Assembly (NCBI RefSeq): GCF_004798865.1
Contig: NW_025335523.1
Span: 123,749 to 187,748 of the forward strand
Length of the DNA: 64,000 nucleotides
Direction of reading: 5' to 3'
DNA from: Varanus komodoensis
Lineage: Eukaryota; Chordata; Lepidosauria; Squamata; Varanidae
Shown in pieces: positions 42,201-48,041 of the stretch; position 1 is the first letter of the stretch; every line of letters begins with the position of its first letter. The notes under the pieces are model-generated. The model did not search any database and was not told the origin of the DNA. It saw nothing but the letters and a program-made list of their open reading frames with translations. A program made the position numbers and the translations under genes.

Positions 42201-45200
42201 CTAATGTAAATGAAAACAAATATTGAAAGATTTCCTTTGGCAGATAAGGATTTCTTTACCCTTGTTAATCCTTGAAAATGATGTGAGAGAATTTCACTTG
42301 TAGTCCTACTCTACAAGTGAATCCTAAATCCTAAAGCAAGTGCATCCTAAATCCTTTGGATTCGGTCCCATGAAGTTTAACTTTACAAAAATATTTACCA
42401 TTTACTGTGAGTCAAGAACTGGCTAAGTAACATCAACATTATTTGAACCATTCTAATGCAATATGCTAGATAAGTGCATGTAAAGTGCTAAACAAAGAGC
42501 TCAATAAAGAAAACGGAGGTCAGGAAAGGCTGTTAACCCAATTTGACATGCCCAAACTTTATTCTGCCAGTGGAAAATCAAGTGGTTATCTCAATCATGC
42601 CCCGTTTATAAGCCTTTCTGTCAATTTGTGAACTGGAGTGACAGTTAAAACTGAGAGGTGTAAAGCCAAGAACTCACCAGATAAACCTGAGTCATTTACC
42701 TCAACCATGAATATCAAGCGTTCATCTCATCTTTGCACACTATTTTGCAACATAGGGTCGATATAATGTGATAACAACTCACACAGGGTTGTTCCTAGTA
42801 TCAGTAAGATGATCTACCTGGAGTGCATTGAACTGTCAGAAAATTGCTATATAAATCCAAAGTAATGTTACCATCTGGCTGGCTACTCCCTGAGATTAAA
42901 GGTGTTTCCAGACTAGGATTTCACTGTGCTAGGATTTACAAGGTATACAGATTTGTAGCCCTCCTGTGTTTCCTATGCTCCTTTTGTGGCAGTCTTTTGA
43001 CCCCTCTGGAAGCACCCTAAATTTCTGCCAGCACTGGAGATAGGGCTGTGCTGTGCTGCAAGGCCACGTTCTTGCACCAATCTCTTATTCCTACTTCCCA
43101 CCTTTTATGACCCAGTCACTTTAAAGGCTGGAGGAGACACATAAGAGCCATACACATAGCTGCCTAGCACTATGTTGTGTAACACAGCTTGCTGCTATGG
43201 CTGCTGTGCACACCCATGTCGCCAGCCCTTTCCCAGGAAAGATACCTGGGGCATATCTCCAGCGGAAGAGGGATCAGGGCTGCTGCCAGTGTTCACACCA
43301 CTGGTGGAGAAAAGAGAAACTATACAAAGCAAAAGTGCTGTTAGACAGAATGTCCTTTCCAACTGTAACTGAATGCCACTCTAGTTCACAGGCAAATGCT
43401 CACCACAGATAAGAGTCTTTTTAAACCTGAGAATTGTTCATTATGTATCTTAGGACAGAGAAAGGACACACAGATGTGGGAACCAATTCTAACGAACACA
43501 GACGTGTCTGTGGGTAAGATTTATGAGTTGTATCTTCAAGCCTTGGGCTTTTTGGTTCTTTTGGTACCTAAGTGCAAGACCTATAAATATATCCCTCCCT
43601 TGGTTTCTTTCTCTCATCATTCTCCCTTTCCTACCAGGTTACACCTGTCCTACCAGGCTGCACTAGTCACTGCCTGCCAGAAAGAAACAAACAAGCAGTC
43701 ATCCTCTTTCCTATCATGTAGCTAGGAGCTCTGAATACAACCTGTAAAGCATCTGGAAACTACAGTTACAGACCAAGAGGAGTCTGAACAAACCATGCAA
43801 ATGAGCTCGAGCTACTGAGAGCTGCCCCTAAAAAACAAACTAGCTACAGCCCTACATATTTCTCCCCTCTTACAGGAAGAGTGCCTGGAAATTTTCAAAG
43901 GTTCCTAAATTGTAATGTGGAAGAAACTCATGAAAAATTTGAGCAACTTTCTCTGTTGTTGCCTTTGTGGAAGTGTGAGTCAGTTAAATGCTGGCTTGGC
44001 AAGTTTCTCTGAAGTCTTTTTACACTTGAATTTTGCAGACACTTTATTTAGCATTATTAAACCTATTAACTTCATCATTAAACTGCTGTTTAGTTCTACA
44101 ACCACTAGTGGTTACCTATTATATCCAAGAACTAATTCTTACATAAAAAAGCTAATCCCTTGGGTTATGTCCACAAACAAGTTTCATTCATGACAGATCC
44201 AGGGCTTCACTGCTAGTTCAAAAGTAGAAAACAGCCTCCAGGAGCTAGGCTGCACAAGATTTTCCAAAACCTTTCTTTACCAGAGATGGTAAGTTTTGAA
44301 CTGCAGGTACTCATCATCTTCATCTGAAACAGGAGCAAGTCTTTTGTAAAACTTTTGACTGAATAATCAAGACCAAGCCATCCTCAAACCCTTTGTACAA
44401 GGGAAAATCCATTCAGTCCCCTTTCCCTTCCCACCAGGAGGACTGCTGCCAAACTCGAAAGGAACAGGAAAGCCTGAAGCTAATCAAGACTCCTTTGCTT
44501 TCACTCTGCTGCCATGATTCCACCAAGACATAACTTCTTTACATCAGAAAGGGATCAGATGGTATGACTGCATTGTGGCTTATCCTGATCTGATTAATCA
44601 ATATTCTAGCACTGTCAAAAACCTCATGTGGACACATCCTAACACTGCTGGCTATAATCTGTTTTTACCAGATATGCCCGTTTCCTAATGTTTGTTGGCT
44701 GCTTGCCCTTACTTGAAAAACAAAATACCTGCCTCCCTTTTCACCCAGTGTGCCCAAACAGCAGCTTCCTCAAAAGCTAGTTCTGTCCTGCAATTGCACA
44801 GGAGATGGAGGGGGAAAGGACAATTTCTAATAATGCAGGGAAGAGGTAACAATGTACCAACATTTTGGCACAACATTTGCTTTCATGGATTGGGCCCTGC
44901 TGTTCAGAAAAATGTGGGTATACTATGGCTTACAGACTAACCATTTATTATGGCATAACCTTTCGTGGGTACCACAACCCTTATTGCTAGTGACTTTTAT
45001 CACAGCACTACAGGTAAAAATCAAGCAATGCACCAGCTGCCTGCACCATGGAAATATAGTTACCAGAGGGAGTTGAACCCCTGCCTGTTAGGCAAGTATC
45101 TTACAAAGCACATAGGCATTGTAGGATATGGGGGAAGCGTCAAGCCTGCTTGCAGGCAGCTTGTTTTTCCCTGAAGGGAAACAAAACAATCAGCAGGGCC

Positions 45201-46300
45201 CTCGCCTGTCACCACCCAGCTTTTCTCTTATAGCTCCAGTCCATTTCTGGAATTCCCCTGCTCCGCCCAAGGGCTGCGTTCCTTTCTTTATATTAAGTTC
45301 GATGGGAACTGGAAGCAGGCCAGTCCCTCGGCCTCTGAGTCATGCCGAGAAAGGGTTCTCTCGCAAGCGGCTCCTGGGAACGCGCAAGCAACTCCTGCAG
45401 CAACGCTTTATTCCATAGCTGCTGAAGCAAAAACGAAAGTCGACCCTTGGCTGCCCTGCCGACACGGTGTGAGCTCATGGGCAGAAAACGCCGCTGGGGC
45501 TTCTGCGCCACAGACACACCAGAAGCGCTTGGCCCAAGCGACGGGGTACTCTACACATGCTCTGCAGCTTAGCAGTACTTCGCAAGCTGGGCAAAGCCCT
45601 GTCACAGAGCTAAAAGCCCAGTCCAATCATGGCTCCAAACTTTGCTCTAGCCTGTCACCGAATACGCAAGTGAGCGAAAAAAGCCTGCGCCCCGTCCGTG
45701 CGCTCTGACGGAACGGCTGTTTGCTTTTGTTTGATCCGCCTAGATAAACATGTATTTTTCTAGGAATACATAATAATTCCACTCTCCGAGGGCCAGAGCT
45801 CCTTCGAGGGAAATTCCACTCGCCGTGGGGATCCCCGTTGCAGGCTAGGGGAAAGCGCTGGTCTCCCTGCAGGACTTCCCGCCCTCTGTCCCACGCCCGC
45901 TACTCGCCCCCCGCCGTAAGAGCTCGCCCCCTCCGCAGCAGCGCTTCCAGATGCATCGCTCCTGCCTCTGCTTCAACATCCCGAGGCACACAGCCACGCC
46001 GCAGGCTTCCAAGCCTCTCCACCGGCGAGGTTGCGCAGTCACTGGCCGGCACTCGTTCCCCCCCCCCCCCCCAGCTCCTCCTTCCCCCGCCGGGCTCGCG
46101 TCCCCGGGGGCTGGGGCGAGTCAGCCCGCGCCAGTGCGCGCACAGCTTGGGGTCCCGTCCCCAAGGCGAGCCCGTGGCCGAAGCCCCGCTCCCGTACCTG
46201 AAGAGGCCGCCGGGAGCGCGCAGAAGCCGCGGCAGCACAGGCTGCAGACCAGCAGAGCCACCCAGCAGGTGGAAAGGGAGCGCCGGCGCGTCCTCCTCAT
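59..46300 (-). CDS. LY75: LY75 (DEC-205/CD205) lymphocyte antigen 75, 5' 27 coding exons, runs off left edge
   Basis: This is a mannose-receptor-family endocytic receptor. In mammals it sits on dendritic and thymic epithelial cells, takes up antigen and dying-cell material, and delivers it to late endosomes. Coding parts (minus strand, gene order): 46300-46198, 39061-38690, 31116-30943, 30286-30122, 26537-26427, 26132-25989, 24829-24641, 23589-23432, 22773-22663, 22109-22021, 21803-21634, 21518-21322, 20480-20338, 17779-17698, 17122-17051, 15382-15259, 13974-13939, 12586-12411, 11688-11624, 10580-10504, 7359-7223, 6939-6834, 4521-4361, 3019-2890, 1865-1639, 923-755, 226-59. The sum is 3856 nt, or 1285 residues plus one base, open throughout. 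Order: signal peptide, cysteine-rich domain, FN2, CTLD1-7, start of CTLD8. LY75 is preferred over MRC1 or PLA2R1 because linkers such as [18 protein letters not shown] and GTWNFTSC match the mammalian LY75 protein as I remember it. Mammalian LY75 has ten CTLDs and about 1720 residues, so roughly a quarter is missing to the left. Introns run from about 115 bp to 7.6 kb; all are GT-AG except intron 3 (GC-AG). Confidence 0.96.
755..923 (-). CDS. LY75: LY75 exon 26: CTLD7, second half
   Basis: Residues about 1174-1229, 169 nt, phase 0 to 1. It reads [27 protein letters not shown] and GTICYQPT, in the same order and spacing as mammalian CTLD7. Acceptor GTCACTAG, donor ACAA|GTAGGA. Short enough to be missed by an open-frame scan. 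Confidence 0.94.
1127..1234. mobile_element. Short inverted-repeat (hAT-like) miniature element
   Basis: About 108 bp in intron 25 whose ends are mirror images (caggtttccccaac against gctggggaaggctg) and whose middle resembles the widespread reptilian repeat with the text actcccatcagc / gggacttgcagt. Candidate 8-bp flanking duplications match only roughly. Class assignment rests on resemblance. Confidence 0.45.
1639..1865 (-). CDS. LY75: LY75 exon 25: CTLD7, first half
   Basis: Residues about 1098-1173, 227 nt, phase 1 to 0. It contains [28 protein letters not shown] and LWIGLSSKD, with several N-linked sequons in the preceding linker (NQT, NVT). Acceptor TTCCTTAG, donor GAT|GTAAGT. The frame continues a short way into the intron without lectin features. 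Confidence 0.96.
2371..2630 (-). mobile_element. CR1 LINE 3' fragment, antisense to the plus strand
   Basis: It begins with tcatagaatcacagaat, the reversed CR1 3' terminal octamer repeat. It continues with text typical of the CR1 3' region (gggagaatccacaacc, aaaactgttcctgat). Degenerate and 5'-truncated, lying in intron 24. Confidence 0.65.
2890..3019 (-). CDS. LY75: LY75 exon 24: CTLD6, C-terminal part
   Basis: Residues about 1055-1097, 130 nt, phase 0 to 1. It reads [20 protein letters not shown], then GTWNFTSC and [15 protein letters not shown] is identical to what I recall of the mammalian protein. Acceptor TTCTTTTCCAG, donor GCTG|GTAATG. Confidence 0.95.
4361..4521 (-). CDS. LY75: LY75 exon 23: CTLD6 core
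   Basis: Residues about 1001-1054, 161 nt, phase 1 to 0. It contains [16 protein letters not shown] and [18 protein letters not shown]. Acceptor ACCCAACAG, donor GAT|GTAAGT. Confidence 0.95.
6089..6125. repeat. (TC)n(AC)n microsatellite
   Basis: Short compound dinucleotide run in intron 22. The rest of that intron (4522-6833) shows only the CR1 tail at 6460-6530 and no gene. Confidence 0.9.
6460..6530 (+). mobile_element. CR1 LINE 3' end fragment
   Basis: The stretch ggtcagactagatggcccag through ttgactctgtttct is nearly the same as the 3' end of the large CR1 copy at 52570-52640 in this window. Only about 70 bp remain. Confidence 0.7.
6834..6939 (-). CDS. LY75: LY75 exon 22: CTLD6, first part
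   Basis: Residues about 966-1000, 106 nt, phase 0 to 1. It reads [19 protein letters not shown] and then [10 protein letters not shown], matching the mammalian HSYGGTLPS region. Acceptor CTCTTTCAG, donor CAAG|GTAAGA. Confidence 0.94.
7223..7359 (-). CDS. LY75: LY75 exon 21: CTLD5 end and start of CTLD6
   Basis: Residues about 920-965, 137 nt, phase 1 to 0. CTLD5 closes with [19 protein letters not shown]6 opens with [12 protein letters not shown]. Acceptor GTTCCTGCAG, donor CAG|GTAAAA. A solo LTR sits 50 bp upstream of the acceptor, so the branch point should lie in the short unique stretch 7360-7403. Confidence 0.95.
7409..7816 (-). mobile_element. Solo LTR of an endogenous retrovirus-like element, intron 20
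   Basis: A 408-bp unit beginning TG and ending CA with short inverted ends (TGTTGT / ACAACA), flanked by an exact 5-bp duplication CTTTG (7404-7408 and 7817-7821). Read on the minus strand it has a TATAAAAG box and, farther on, an AATAAA signal, the expected order U3-R-U5. No internal region is present, so it is a solo LTR. The exact family is not determined. It lies in the same sense as LY75, 50 bp upstream of exon 21. Confidence 0.85.
8215..9000 (-). mobile_element. DIRS-like tyrosine-recombinase retroelement relic
   Basis: Minus-strand translation of part of this stretch resembles the tyrosine-recombinase region of reptilian DIRS elements as I remember it. The left end resembles the non-coding end that often follows it in turtles and lizards. 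It is old and broken in many places. Edges are uncertain and it may extend to about 7950 and 9500. Confidence 0.4.
9730..9895 (-). mobile_element. 5S rRNA-headed SINE (SINE3-like), antisense
   Basis: On the minus strand the head reads GGAAGCTAAGCAGGGTCAGG then TTTGGATGGGAG, clearly derived from the 3' half of 5S rRNA with its internal promoter. It is followed by a tail with GGCCTTCTAGGCCCC, of the CR1/L3-like 3' type. Its truncated head means it is a SINE and not a 5S gene. Confidence 0.75.
10504..10580 (-). CDS. LY75: LY75 exon 20: CTLD5, divergent internal exon
   Basis: Residues about 894-919, 77 nt, phase 2 to 1. It encodes [20 protein letters not shown] and TWFR. The C-x7-TW spacing matches mammalian C-LYMSAKT-W, but most other residues differ, so this is the least conserved exon seen. 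Acceptor GTGTCTAG, donor TAGAG|GTAAGG. Both flanking exons join in frame. Confidence 0.85.
10945..11172 (-). mobile_element. Sauria-type SINE, antisense
   Basis: Reading on the minus strand: tRNA-like head (TGTGGTGGTTAAAGTGTTGG), middle GGACCAGTCACTGACATTCA, CACAGGGTCAATTT, and an end GGGTCCCTTGAAGGAAAAAG with an AT-rich tail. This order is that of a common squamate SINE. It lies in intron 19. Confidence 0.75.
11440..11608 (+). mobile_element. Sauria-type SINE 3' part next to exon 19
   Basis: It contains gggccaggcacc, acctcacagggttgttgttg, ggaggggaggagaactttgt and aagccactttggattcc, then an ATGATA-rich tail. The 5' head is degraded or missing. Its tail ends about 15 nt from the exon 19 donor. 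Confidence 0.75.
11624..11688 (-). CDS. LY75: LY75 exon 19: CTLD5 core
   Basis: Residues about 873-893, 65 nt, phase 0 to 2. It reads [20 protein letters not shown], matching the mammalian QKWWIR region. Acceptor CTTTTGCAG. The donor GCT|GTATGT (11624/11623) is needed for phase; a GTAGAC four bases later would break the frame. A Sauria-type SINE ends about 15 nt into the intron on the donor side. Confidence 0.88.
12411..12586 (-). CDS. LY75: LY75 exon 18: CTLD5, first part
   Basis: Residues about 814-872, 176 nt, phase 1 to 0. It contains [29 protein letters not shown] and [12 protein letters not shown]. The frame stays open for another 58 codons beyond 12411, but that tail has no lectin features and the next true exon joins in frame after AAAT|GTAATT. 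Acceptor TTTTTGTAG. Confidence 0.94.
13939..13974 (-). CDS. LY75: LY75 exon 17: 36-nt linker micro-exon between CTLD4 and CTLD5
   Basis: Twelve codons, phase 1 to 1, reading [11 protein letters not shown] after the split glycine. The mammalian protein has the equivalent linker TPKTPDWYNP at this place. Acceptor CTCCACAG, donor CCAG|GTGAGT. Skipping it would keep the frame, so an alternative form without this linker is possible in principle. Confidence 0.92.
14278..14425 (+). mobile_element. Sauria-type SINE
   Basis: The head gtggtggttaagagtgttag, the middle gctcactgggtaacgctcgg and the end aacctaccccaaagggctgc with ttgcaaggataaaatcaag are in the order of the same SINE family seen at 10945-11172. 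It lies in intron 16. Confidence 0.7.
15259..15382 (-). CDS. LY75: LY75 exon 16: CTLD4, C-terminal part
   Basis: Residues about 761-801, 124 nt, phase 0 to 1. It contains [18 protein letters not shown] and [10 protein letters not shown]. The acceptor chosen is GTTGAGCAG at 15383, because it is the only nearby AG that keeps the CTLD frame and equals the mammalian spacing between the AAVK junction and the conserved W. Two closer AGs (at about 15376 and 15374) give the wrong frame. Donor AAAG|GTAAAT. Confidence 0.9.
16433..16646. mobile_element. Non-autonomous hAT element (MITE), 214 bp
   Basis: Perfect 16-bp terminal inverted repeats caggggtctcaaactc, flanked by 8-bp duplications gtctagcc (16425-16432) and ctctagcc (16647-16654), 7 of 8 identical. 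Terminal CAGGGG and an 8-bp duplication are hAT hallmarks. The interior is GC-rich without coding content. It lies in intron 15. Confidence 0.9.
16893..16976. repeat. ~80-bp quasi-palindromic dispersed repeat, copy
   Basis: Begins caatcctatgcatgcctact, contains aagtaagcccc and ends in cacatataggatag: ends mirror each other. Other copies in the window are at about 23220-23296, 25612-25672, 26316-26402, 28025-28110, 34680-34750 and 48042-48118. Confidence 0.7.
17051..17122 (-). CDS. LY75: LY75 exon 15: CTLD4 internal exon
   Basis: Residues about 737-760, 72 nt, phase 0 to 0. It reads [20 protein letters not shown] and then AAVK, matching the equivalent mammalian exon in length and cysteine position. 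Acceptor GTTTAG, donor CAAG|GTGCAT. Confidence 0.94.
17698..17779 (-). CDS. LY75: LY75 exon 14: CTLD4, WVGL core
   Basis: Residues about 709-736, 82 nt, phase 2 to 0. It encodes [12 protein letters not shown] and [10 protein letters not shown]. Acceptor TTTTTTCAG, donor CCG|GTAAGT. A small exon with no open frame long enough to be noticed by length alone. Confidence 0.94.
20338..20480 (-). CDS. LY75: LY75 exon 13: CTLD4, first part
   Basis: Residues about 662-708, 143 nt, phase 0 to 2. It reads [20 protein letters not shown] and then [16 protein letters not shown]. Acceptor TTTATAAAG, donor ATCAG|GTAATA. The acceptor has a weak pyrimidine tract. Confidence 0.93.
21322..21518 (-). CDS. LY75: LY75 exon 12: CTLD3 end and start of CTLD4
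   Basis: Residues about 596-661, 197 nt, phase 1 to 0. CTLD3 closes with [17 protein letters not shown] and [16 protein letters not shown]4 opens with [17 protein letters not shown]. This join is one of the strongest arguments for LY75 over its paralogues. Acceptor CATTCTAG, donor TAAG|GTAGTA. The intron before it is only 115 bp. Confidence 0.96.
21634..21803 (-). CDS. LY75: LY75 exon 11: CTLD3 core
   Basis: Residues about 539-595, 170 nt, phase 2 to 1. It contains [24 protein letters not shown] and [11 protein letters not shown], close to mammalian LY75 in the same places. Acceptor CTTACAG, donor CCAG|GTAAAA. Confidence 0.95.
22021..22109 (-). CDS. LY75: LY75 exon 10: CTLD3, first part
   Basis: Residues about 510-538, 89 nt, phase 0 to 2. 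It reads [20 protein letters not shown] followed by a cysteine and NLTIGN. Acceptor AAACTAG, donor ACAG|GTATTG. Too short to stand out as an open frame; found by homology to LY75 and by phase continuity with exons 9 and 11. Confidence 0.93.
22663..22773 (-). CDS. LY75: LY75 exon 9: CTLD2 end and linker to CTLD3
   Basis: Residues about 473-509, 111 nt, phase 0 to 0. It closes CTLD2 with WGRWNVLHC and LKYVCMKKG, then a lysine/proline-rich linker ending in DCPTDG, the first cysteine of CTLD3. Acceptor TTTATAG, donor GGG|GTAAGG. Confidence 0.93.
23220..23296. repeat. ~80-bp quasi-palindromic dispersed repeat, copy
   Basis: Starts tactcctatgcat, contains aagttccactgaagtcag and ends acatgcgataa. 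Degenerate copy in intron 8. Confidence 0.55.
23432..23589 (-). CDS. LY75: LY75 exon 8: CTLD2 core
   Basis: Residues about 420-472, 158 nt, phase 1 to 0. It contains [17 protein letters not shown] and [17 protein letters not shown]. The NEPK stretch sits where the mammalian protein, as I recall it, reads NEPN, the only EPN-like motif in DEC-205. Two N-linked glycosylation sequons or near-sequons are present (NST). Acceptor GAATATAG, donor GAAAG|GTAAGG. Confidence 0.95.
23869..24465 (-). mobile_element. Solo LTR of an endogenous retrovirus-like element, intron 7
   Basis: A 597-bp unit beginning TG and ending CA with inverted ends (TGTCATG / CGACA on the plus strand), flanked by an exact 5-bp duplication CACAG (23864-23868 and 24466-24470). 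On the minus strand an AATAAA signal lies near the 3' end. No internal region is seen, so it is a solo LTR; family not determined. Like the LTR at 7409-7816 it is in the LY75 sense. The sequence differs from that one, so it is a different family. Confidence 0.75.
24641..24829 (-). CDS. LY75: LY75 exon 7: linker and CTLD2, first third
   Basis: Residues about 357-419, 189 nt. It begins CTLD2 with [17 protein letters not shown] and ends in [14 protein letters not shown]. Acceptor TTATTCCCAG, donor AATG|GTAAGT. A solo LTR lies in the following intron (23869-24465) and a tRNA-type SINE lies in the preceding one. Confidence 0.95.
24965..25155 (+). mobile_element. tRNA-headed squamate SINE
   Basis: The head reads gtagctcagtggcagag (A box) and ggtttgaaccttgg (B box), as in a tRNA. 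The body reads catctccagttaaaagagcc, gctgccaatcag-like and agtagacaatac, and the end ggtataaggcagcatcc. It lies in intron 6. The long SINE body rules out a real tRNA gene. Confidence 0.85.
25612..25672. repeat. ~80-bp quasi-palindromic dispersed repeat, partial copy
   Basis: Contains tcagacttactcctaggtaa and ends cacactgcaatccc, one half of the unit described at 16893-16976. Confidence 0.55.
25989..26132 (-). CDS. LY75: LY75 exon 6: CTLD1, C-terminal third
   Basis: Residues about 309-356, 144 nt. It carries the closing cysteines of CTLD1 in [18 protein letters not shown] and LPYVCKK, followed by the linker to CTLD2. Acceptor CTTCTGCAG, donor CCCAG|GTAAAT. The intron before it is only 294 bp. 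Confidence 0.94.
26316..26402. repeat. ~80-bp quasi-palindromic dispersed repeat, copy
   Basis: Contains gagagtaagcccaactgaac and ggaacttacttctgagtaca followed by catgcataagatcac. It ends about 25 bp from the exon 5 donor. Confidence 0.65.
26427..26537 (-). CDS. LY75: LY75 exon 5: CTLD1, WIGL core
   Basis: Residues about 272-308, 111 nt. It holds the hydrophobic-core signature FWIGLNQL followed by [16 protein letters not shown]. No EPN or QPD calcium/sugar motif is visible here, in line with the family view that DEC-205 CTLDs are not classical Ca2+-dependent sugar binders. Acceptor CCCTCTAG, donor CCAG|GTAAAC. Not obvious as an open frame by itself because it is short. Confidence 0.94.
28025..28110. 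repeat. ~80-bp quasi-palindromic dispersed repeat, copy
   Basis: Contains catgggagcaagttccatgg, aactcagtggggcttacttg and gatgtgcacagactgcag. It lies in intron 4 (26538-30121), in which, apart from this copy and the (GA)n run, I recognise nothing. Confidence 0.55.
29625..29642. repeat. (GA)n microsatellite
   Basis: Perfect GA run of about nine units in intron 4. Confidence 0.9.
30122..30286 (-). CDS. LY75: LY75 exon 4: CTLD1, first third
   Basis: Residues about 217-271, 165 nt. It opens CTLD1 with [11 protein letters not shown], then [19 protein letters not shown] and GGDLLSI, the usual first beta-strand and helices of a long-form C-type lectin fold. Acceptor TTTCACCAG, donor CAAG|GTAGGT. 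Intron 3 (656 bp) separates it from the FN2 exon. Confidence 0.95.
30943..31116 (-). CDS. LY75: LY75 exon 3: fibronectin type II domain
   Basis: Residues about 159-216, 174 nt, phase 1 to 1. It encodes a complete FN2 module with its four cysteines: KPCEFPF, TWHHDC, GLWCSTT and KWGFC. The FN2 domain of this family can bind collagen; whether DEC-205 does is not established. The acceptor is TCTGTAG. The donor reads CCAG|GCAAGT, a GC rather than GT donor. It is required because the next exon begins with the two bases that complete the codon, and the nearest GT, four bases farther on, would shift the frame. Confidence 0.95.
34680..34750. repeat. ~80-bp quasi-palindromic dispersed repeat, degenerate copy
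   Basis: Contains gagttcagtgggcttattct and aaggtaagtgagtacaggac. Only one half is clear. It lies in intron 2. Confidence 0.4.
36399..37515 (+). mobile_element. L2-type LINE 3' part, with a probable second repeat inside
   Basis: The open stretch 36399-36749 translates to the C-terminal part of an L2 reverse-transcriptase protein, with landmarks [26 protein letters not shown] and LHWLPV. The next stretch, in another frame, continues with [12 protein letters not shown] and PHLWNNLP. The typical L2 tail (gttgtaaaccaccaagagaa, gggcggtacagac) is at about 37440-37510. Between them 37030-37400 looks like a different squamate repeat. Frameshifts and loss of the 5' part show it is dead. It lies in intron 2; the remainder of that intron shows nothing recognised. 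Confidence 0.75.
38690..39061 (-). CDS. LY75: LY75 exon 2: cysteine-rich (ricin B-like) domain
   Basis: Residues about 35-158, phase 1 to phase 1, 372 nt. It encodes the whole N-terminal cysteine-rich domain, with the family landmarks [26 protein letters not shown] and ASDIWRR. In the mannose receptor this domain binds sulfated sugars; DEC-205 is not known to share that ability. The acceptor is TTATGCAG at 39062 and the donor G|GTATGT at 38690/38689. Introns of 7.1 and 7.6 kb isolate this exon, as is common at the 5' end of this gene. Confidence 0.95.
39185..40490 (+). mobile_element. Degenerate LINE-derived interspersed repeat, probably L2-related
   Basis: A long stretch of intron 1 resembling a non-coding repeat common in squamates (gagctccagaacaggctgag, ccatatagggttttataggt, gagccttaatttattagac). 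It is preceded by the reversed L2-tail type at 39185-39340. No coherent reading frame. Family name and edges are uncertain. Confidence 0.4.
40951..41245 (-). mobile_element. L2-type LINE 3' end, antisense to the plus strand
   Basis: The minus strand encodes [20 protein letters not shown], the last part of an L2 protein, followed by the L2 tail with GGACGGCATACC and an ATAA-rich end at 40951. Heavily 5'-truncated. It lies in intron 1. Confidence 0.75.
41246..45819. other. Intron 1, proximal part: no gene seen
   Basis: This part of intron 1 shows a (CA)n run at 41758-41776, a possible SINE 3' remnant at about 42760-42870 (cacacagggttgtt, tgctatataaatcc) and otherwise nothing recognised. The scattered open frames have no domain features. 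Confidence 0.6.
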
Positions 46301-46920
46301 CCTCCAGGGAAAAGTTGCCGCGAGCAGAGCGGGCACGACGGCCGCGACGGAGCCGGTGCCTTTCCGGAAAGGCTGCCCCCGCCCGCCTCGGGCGCTCGCA
46401 GGCTCTTAGTTACGGTCCGCGTGTGAGCGCGCCGGTGCCGCCGACCACAGAGTGGTGTAGGCTTCGGGGCCAATCACGGGTTTTTCCGCCTCGCCCGGGT
46501 CTTGAGGAGCAAGTCGTCGGCAGGCGGCAGGCAGGCAGGCCGCAAACTGCCGGCATCAAAAAACGCTGGCGACGTTGCTAAATATATACCTATATATGTT
46601 TCTATTACGCCCTCGACTTCGCAGCGTCGTTTAGGCGAGAGCCCCGCCCTCGCGGCGGAGAAAAGGGATCGAAAGCGAAAGGCGCTTTGGCCCGGGAAGG
46701 CGCCCGCGGGAGAGGCGCTGCGCCCTCGCCACGCAAACTGCCCGCCGCGCGGAGAAGGGACTGCGAGCCATGCTGGATCGGACTGCGTTTAGCATTCCGT
46801 TTGCGCGGCGGGCAGCCCTCCGCTTGCGGGCGGTGCATGCAACAGCACCCGCGCCGCCTTCCCCAGCGACTGCTGTGCGTAGGCACACCGCCTCATGCTG
46901 GCGGTAGCGTGTCGTCGTCG
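45820..46920 (-). promoter_or_regulatory. CpG island covering the LY75 promoter and exon 1
   Basis: This kilobase is far richer in G, C and undepleted CpG than the rest of the window and surrounds exon 1. It is the likely LY75 promoter region. It includes a run of 15 C at 46058-46072 in the start of intron 1 and an AT-rich patch at about 46577-46600. No clear TATA box sits at a useful distance from the ATG. The transcription start is not determinable; between about 46320 and 46500 is a reasonable guess. Confidence 0.7.
46198..46300 (-). CDS. LY75: LY75 exon 1: start codon and signal peptide
   Basis: Encodes residues 1-34 plus one base (phase 1). The ATG at 46300-46298 has A at -3 and is followed by a basic stretch (MRRTRRRS) and then a hydrophobic core ([12 protein letters not shown]), a normal signal peptide. 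The donor CAG|GTACGG lies at 46198/46197. The frame is open a little farther upstream, but the only upstream initiator-like codon (46336) is GTG, so the ATG at 46300 is chosen. The exon lies inside a CpG island. The 5' UTR boundary cannot be seen. Confidence 0.88.
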
Positions 46921-47280
46921 GGACTCAGTTCCTGCTACAGACTCAAGAGTGCTGCACGGGAAACATTGGACATGATTGTGCATTATAGTTTAAACCTGGT
47001 GTCGTCGCAGTGCGATGTCTTGTGGTCGTTGCCCCTTGCTTTCACTCAAGGCTAGTCTTCCATGATCCGAGGCCGGCTAGATGCATTGGACTGCAACTCC
47101 CATCAAGTCCAGCGTGAATGTCCACCTAGCCCAACACTTCTGGACTGATAGAATTGCATCCTAGCGGTGTGAGTGGGGTTGGGGAGTTTTTATCTTCTCC
47201 GTGTGGATTCACAAACACTACTATACATAACTCAGTTAAATATAGCAGTTTAACTAGCAAGCGATAAGATTGAAAAATAT

Positions 47281-47302
47281 TGTGTGTGTGTGTGTGTGTG
47301 TG
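47281..47302. repeat. (TG)n microsatellite
   Basis: Perfect TG run of 11 units upstream of the LY75 CpG island. Confidence 0.9.
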
Positions 47303-48041
47303 AATATTTGATAAGCATTTTTTTTGCAAGTCTGGCACATTTTCTACCAATGGCAGAGCCTTTGCTTTGCTGCCTGATGCTTTCCAGCGGATGACATAAT
47401 AGTTCCTCTTAACAGCTGTTTTGTGTTTATGTAAACAATCAGTGAATCGCCTGCACTCCACTCTCTGCATTCAGTTCCAAGACGTGCTTAGCCCCCTCTG
47501 GGACTCGGAGGCAAATGCCAAGCTGCCACAAAGCCTCAAGGAGCGCAAATGCTGCTAAAAGTGCAGGCTCGCTTGGCTATCAGATGCAGTATTGCCCATC
47601 ACAGAGATAAGGATGCCTTGTAAAGAGAGACGTAGTTACGTGGAAGGCTACAGAAGAGCACAAGCACCGATGGCCTGTAGCTGTGCTCTGGTGGTGCTCA
47701 GAAGGTGCAGGGTTAACATCCATTCAGGCCCAGAGCACTGGAATAATATCTGTGCACTAGCTGCTGGGCTCATGCCTTGTTTTTCCACTGGTAAACGAGT
47801 AAGCAGGGTGTTGGAAAACAAACTGGGGAGACAGTGCAGCTGGCAAATCACAGGCTTAGTGTGATCACAACATGGTTCTTGTTAGTAATCTAAAAGCCAC
47901 ATTTTGTACTAACTCTACAGTTTCTGAACAGGCTTCAAGGATAGCACCAGATACAGTAGTCTAAACTGGGGGCTACCATCACATGGACAGCTGAGGGCAT
48001 GTTCACTCAGTGAACTGAATAAAAAGCGAAAGTGATTTAAT

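Noticed and set aside
46301-46336. Upstream, in-frame extension of LY75 exon 1
   Set aside because: The codon at 46336 is GTG, not ATG, and the following peptide would put extra residues in front of a complete signal peptide. The ATG at 46300 has a good context.
45838-46581. 247-residue open frame on the plus strand across the CpG island
   Set aside because: Very GC-rich DNA has few stop codons. The translation is low-complexity (Arg, Pro, Ser, Ala), has no domain, and overlaps LY75 exon 1 in antisense.
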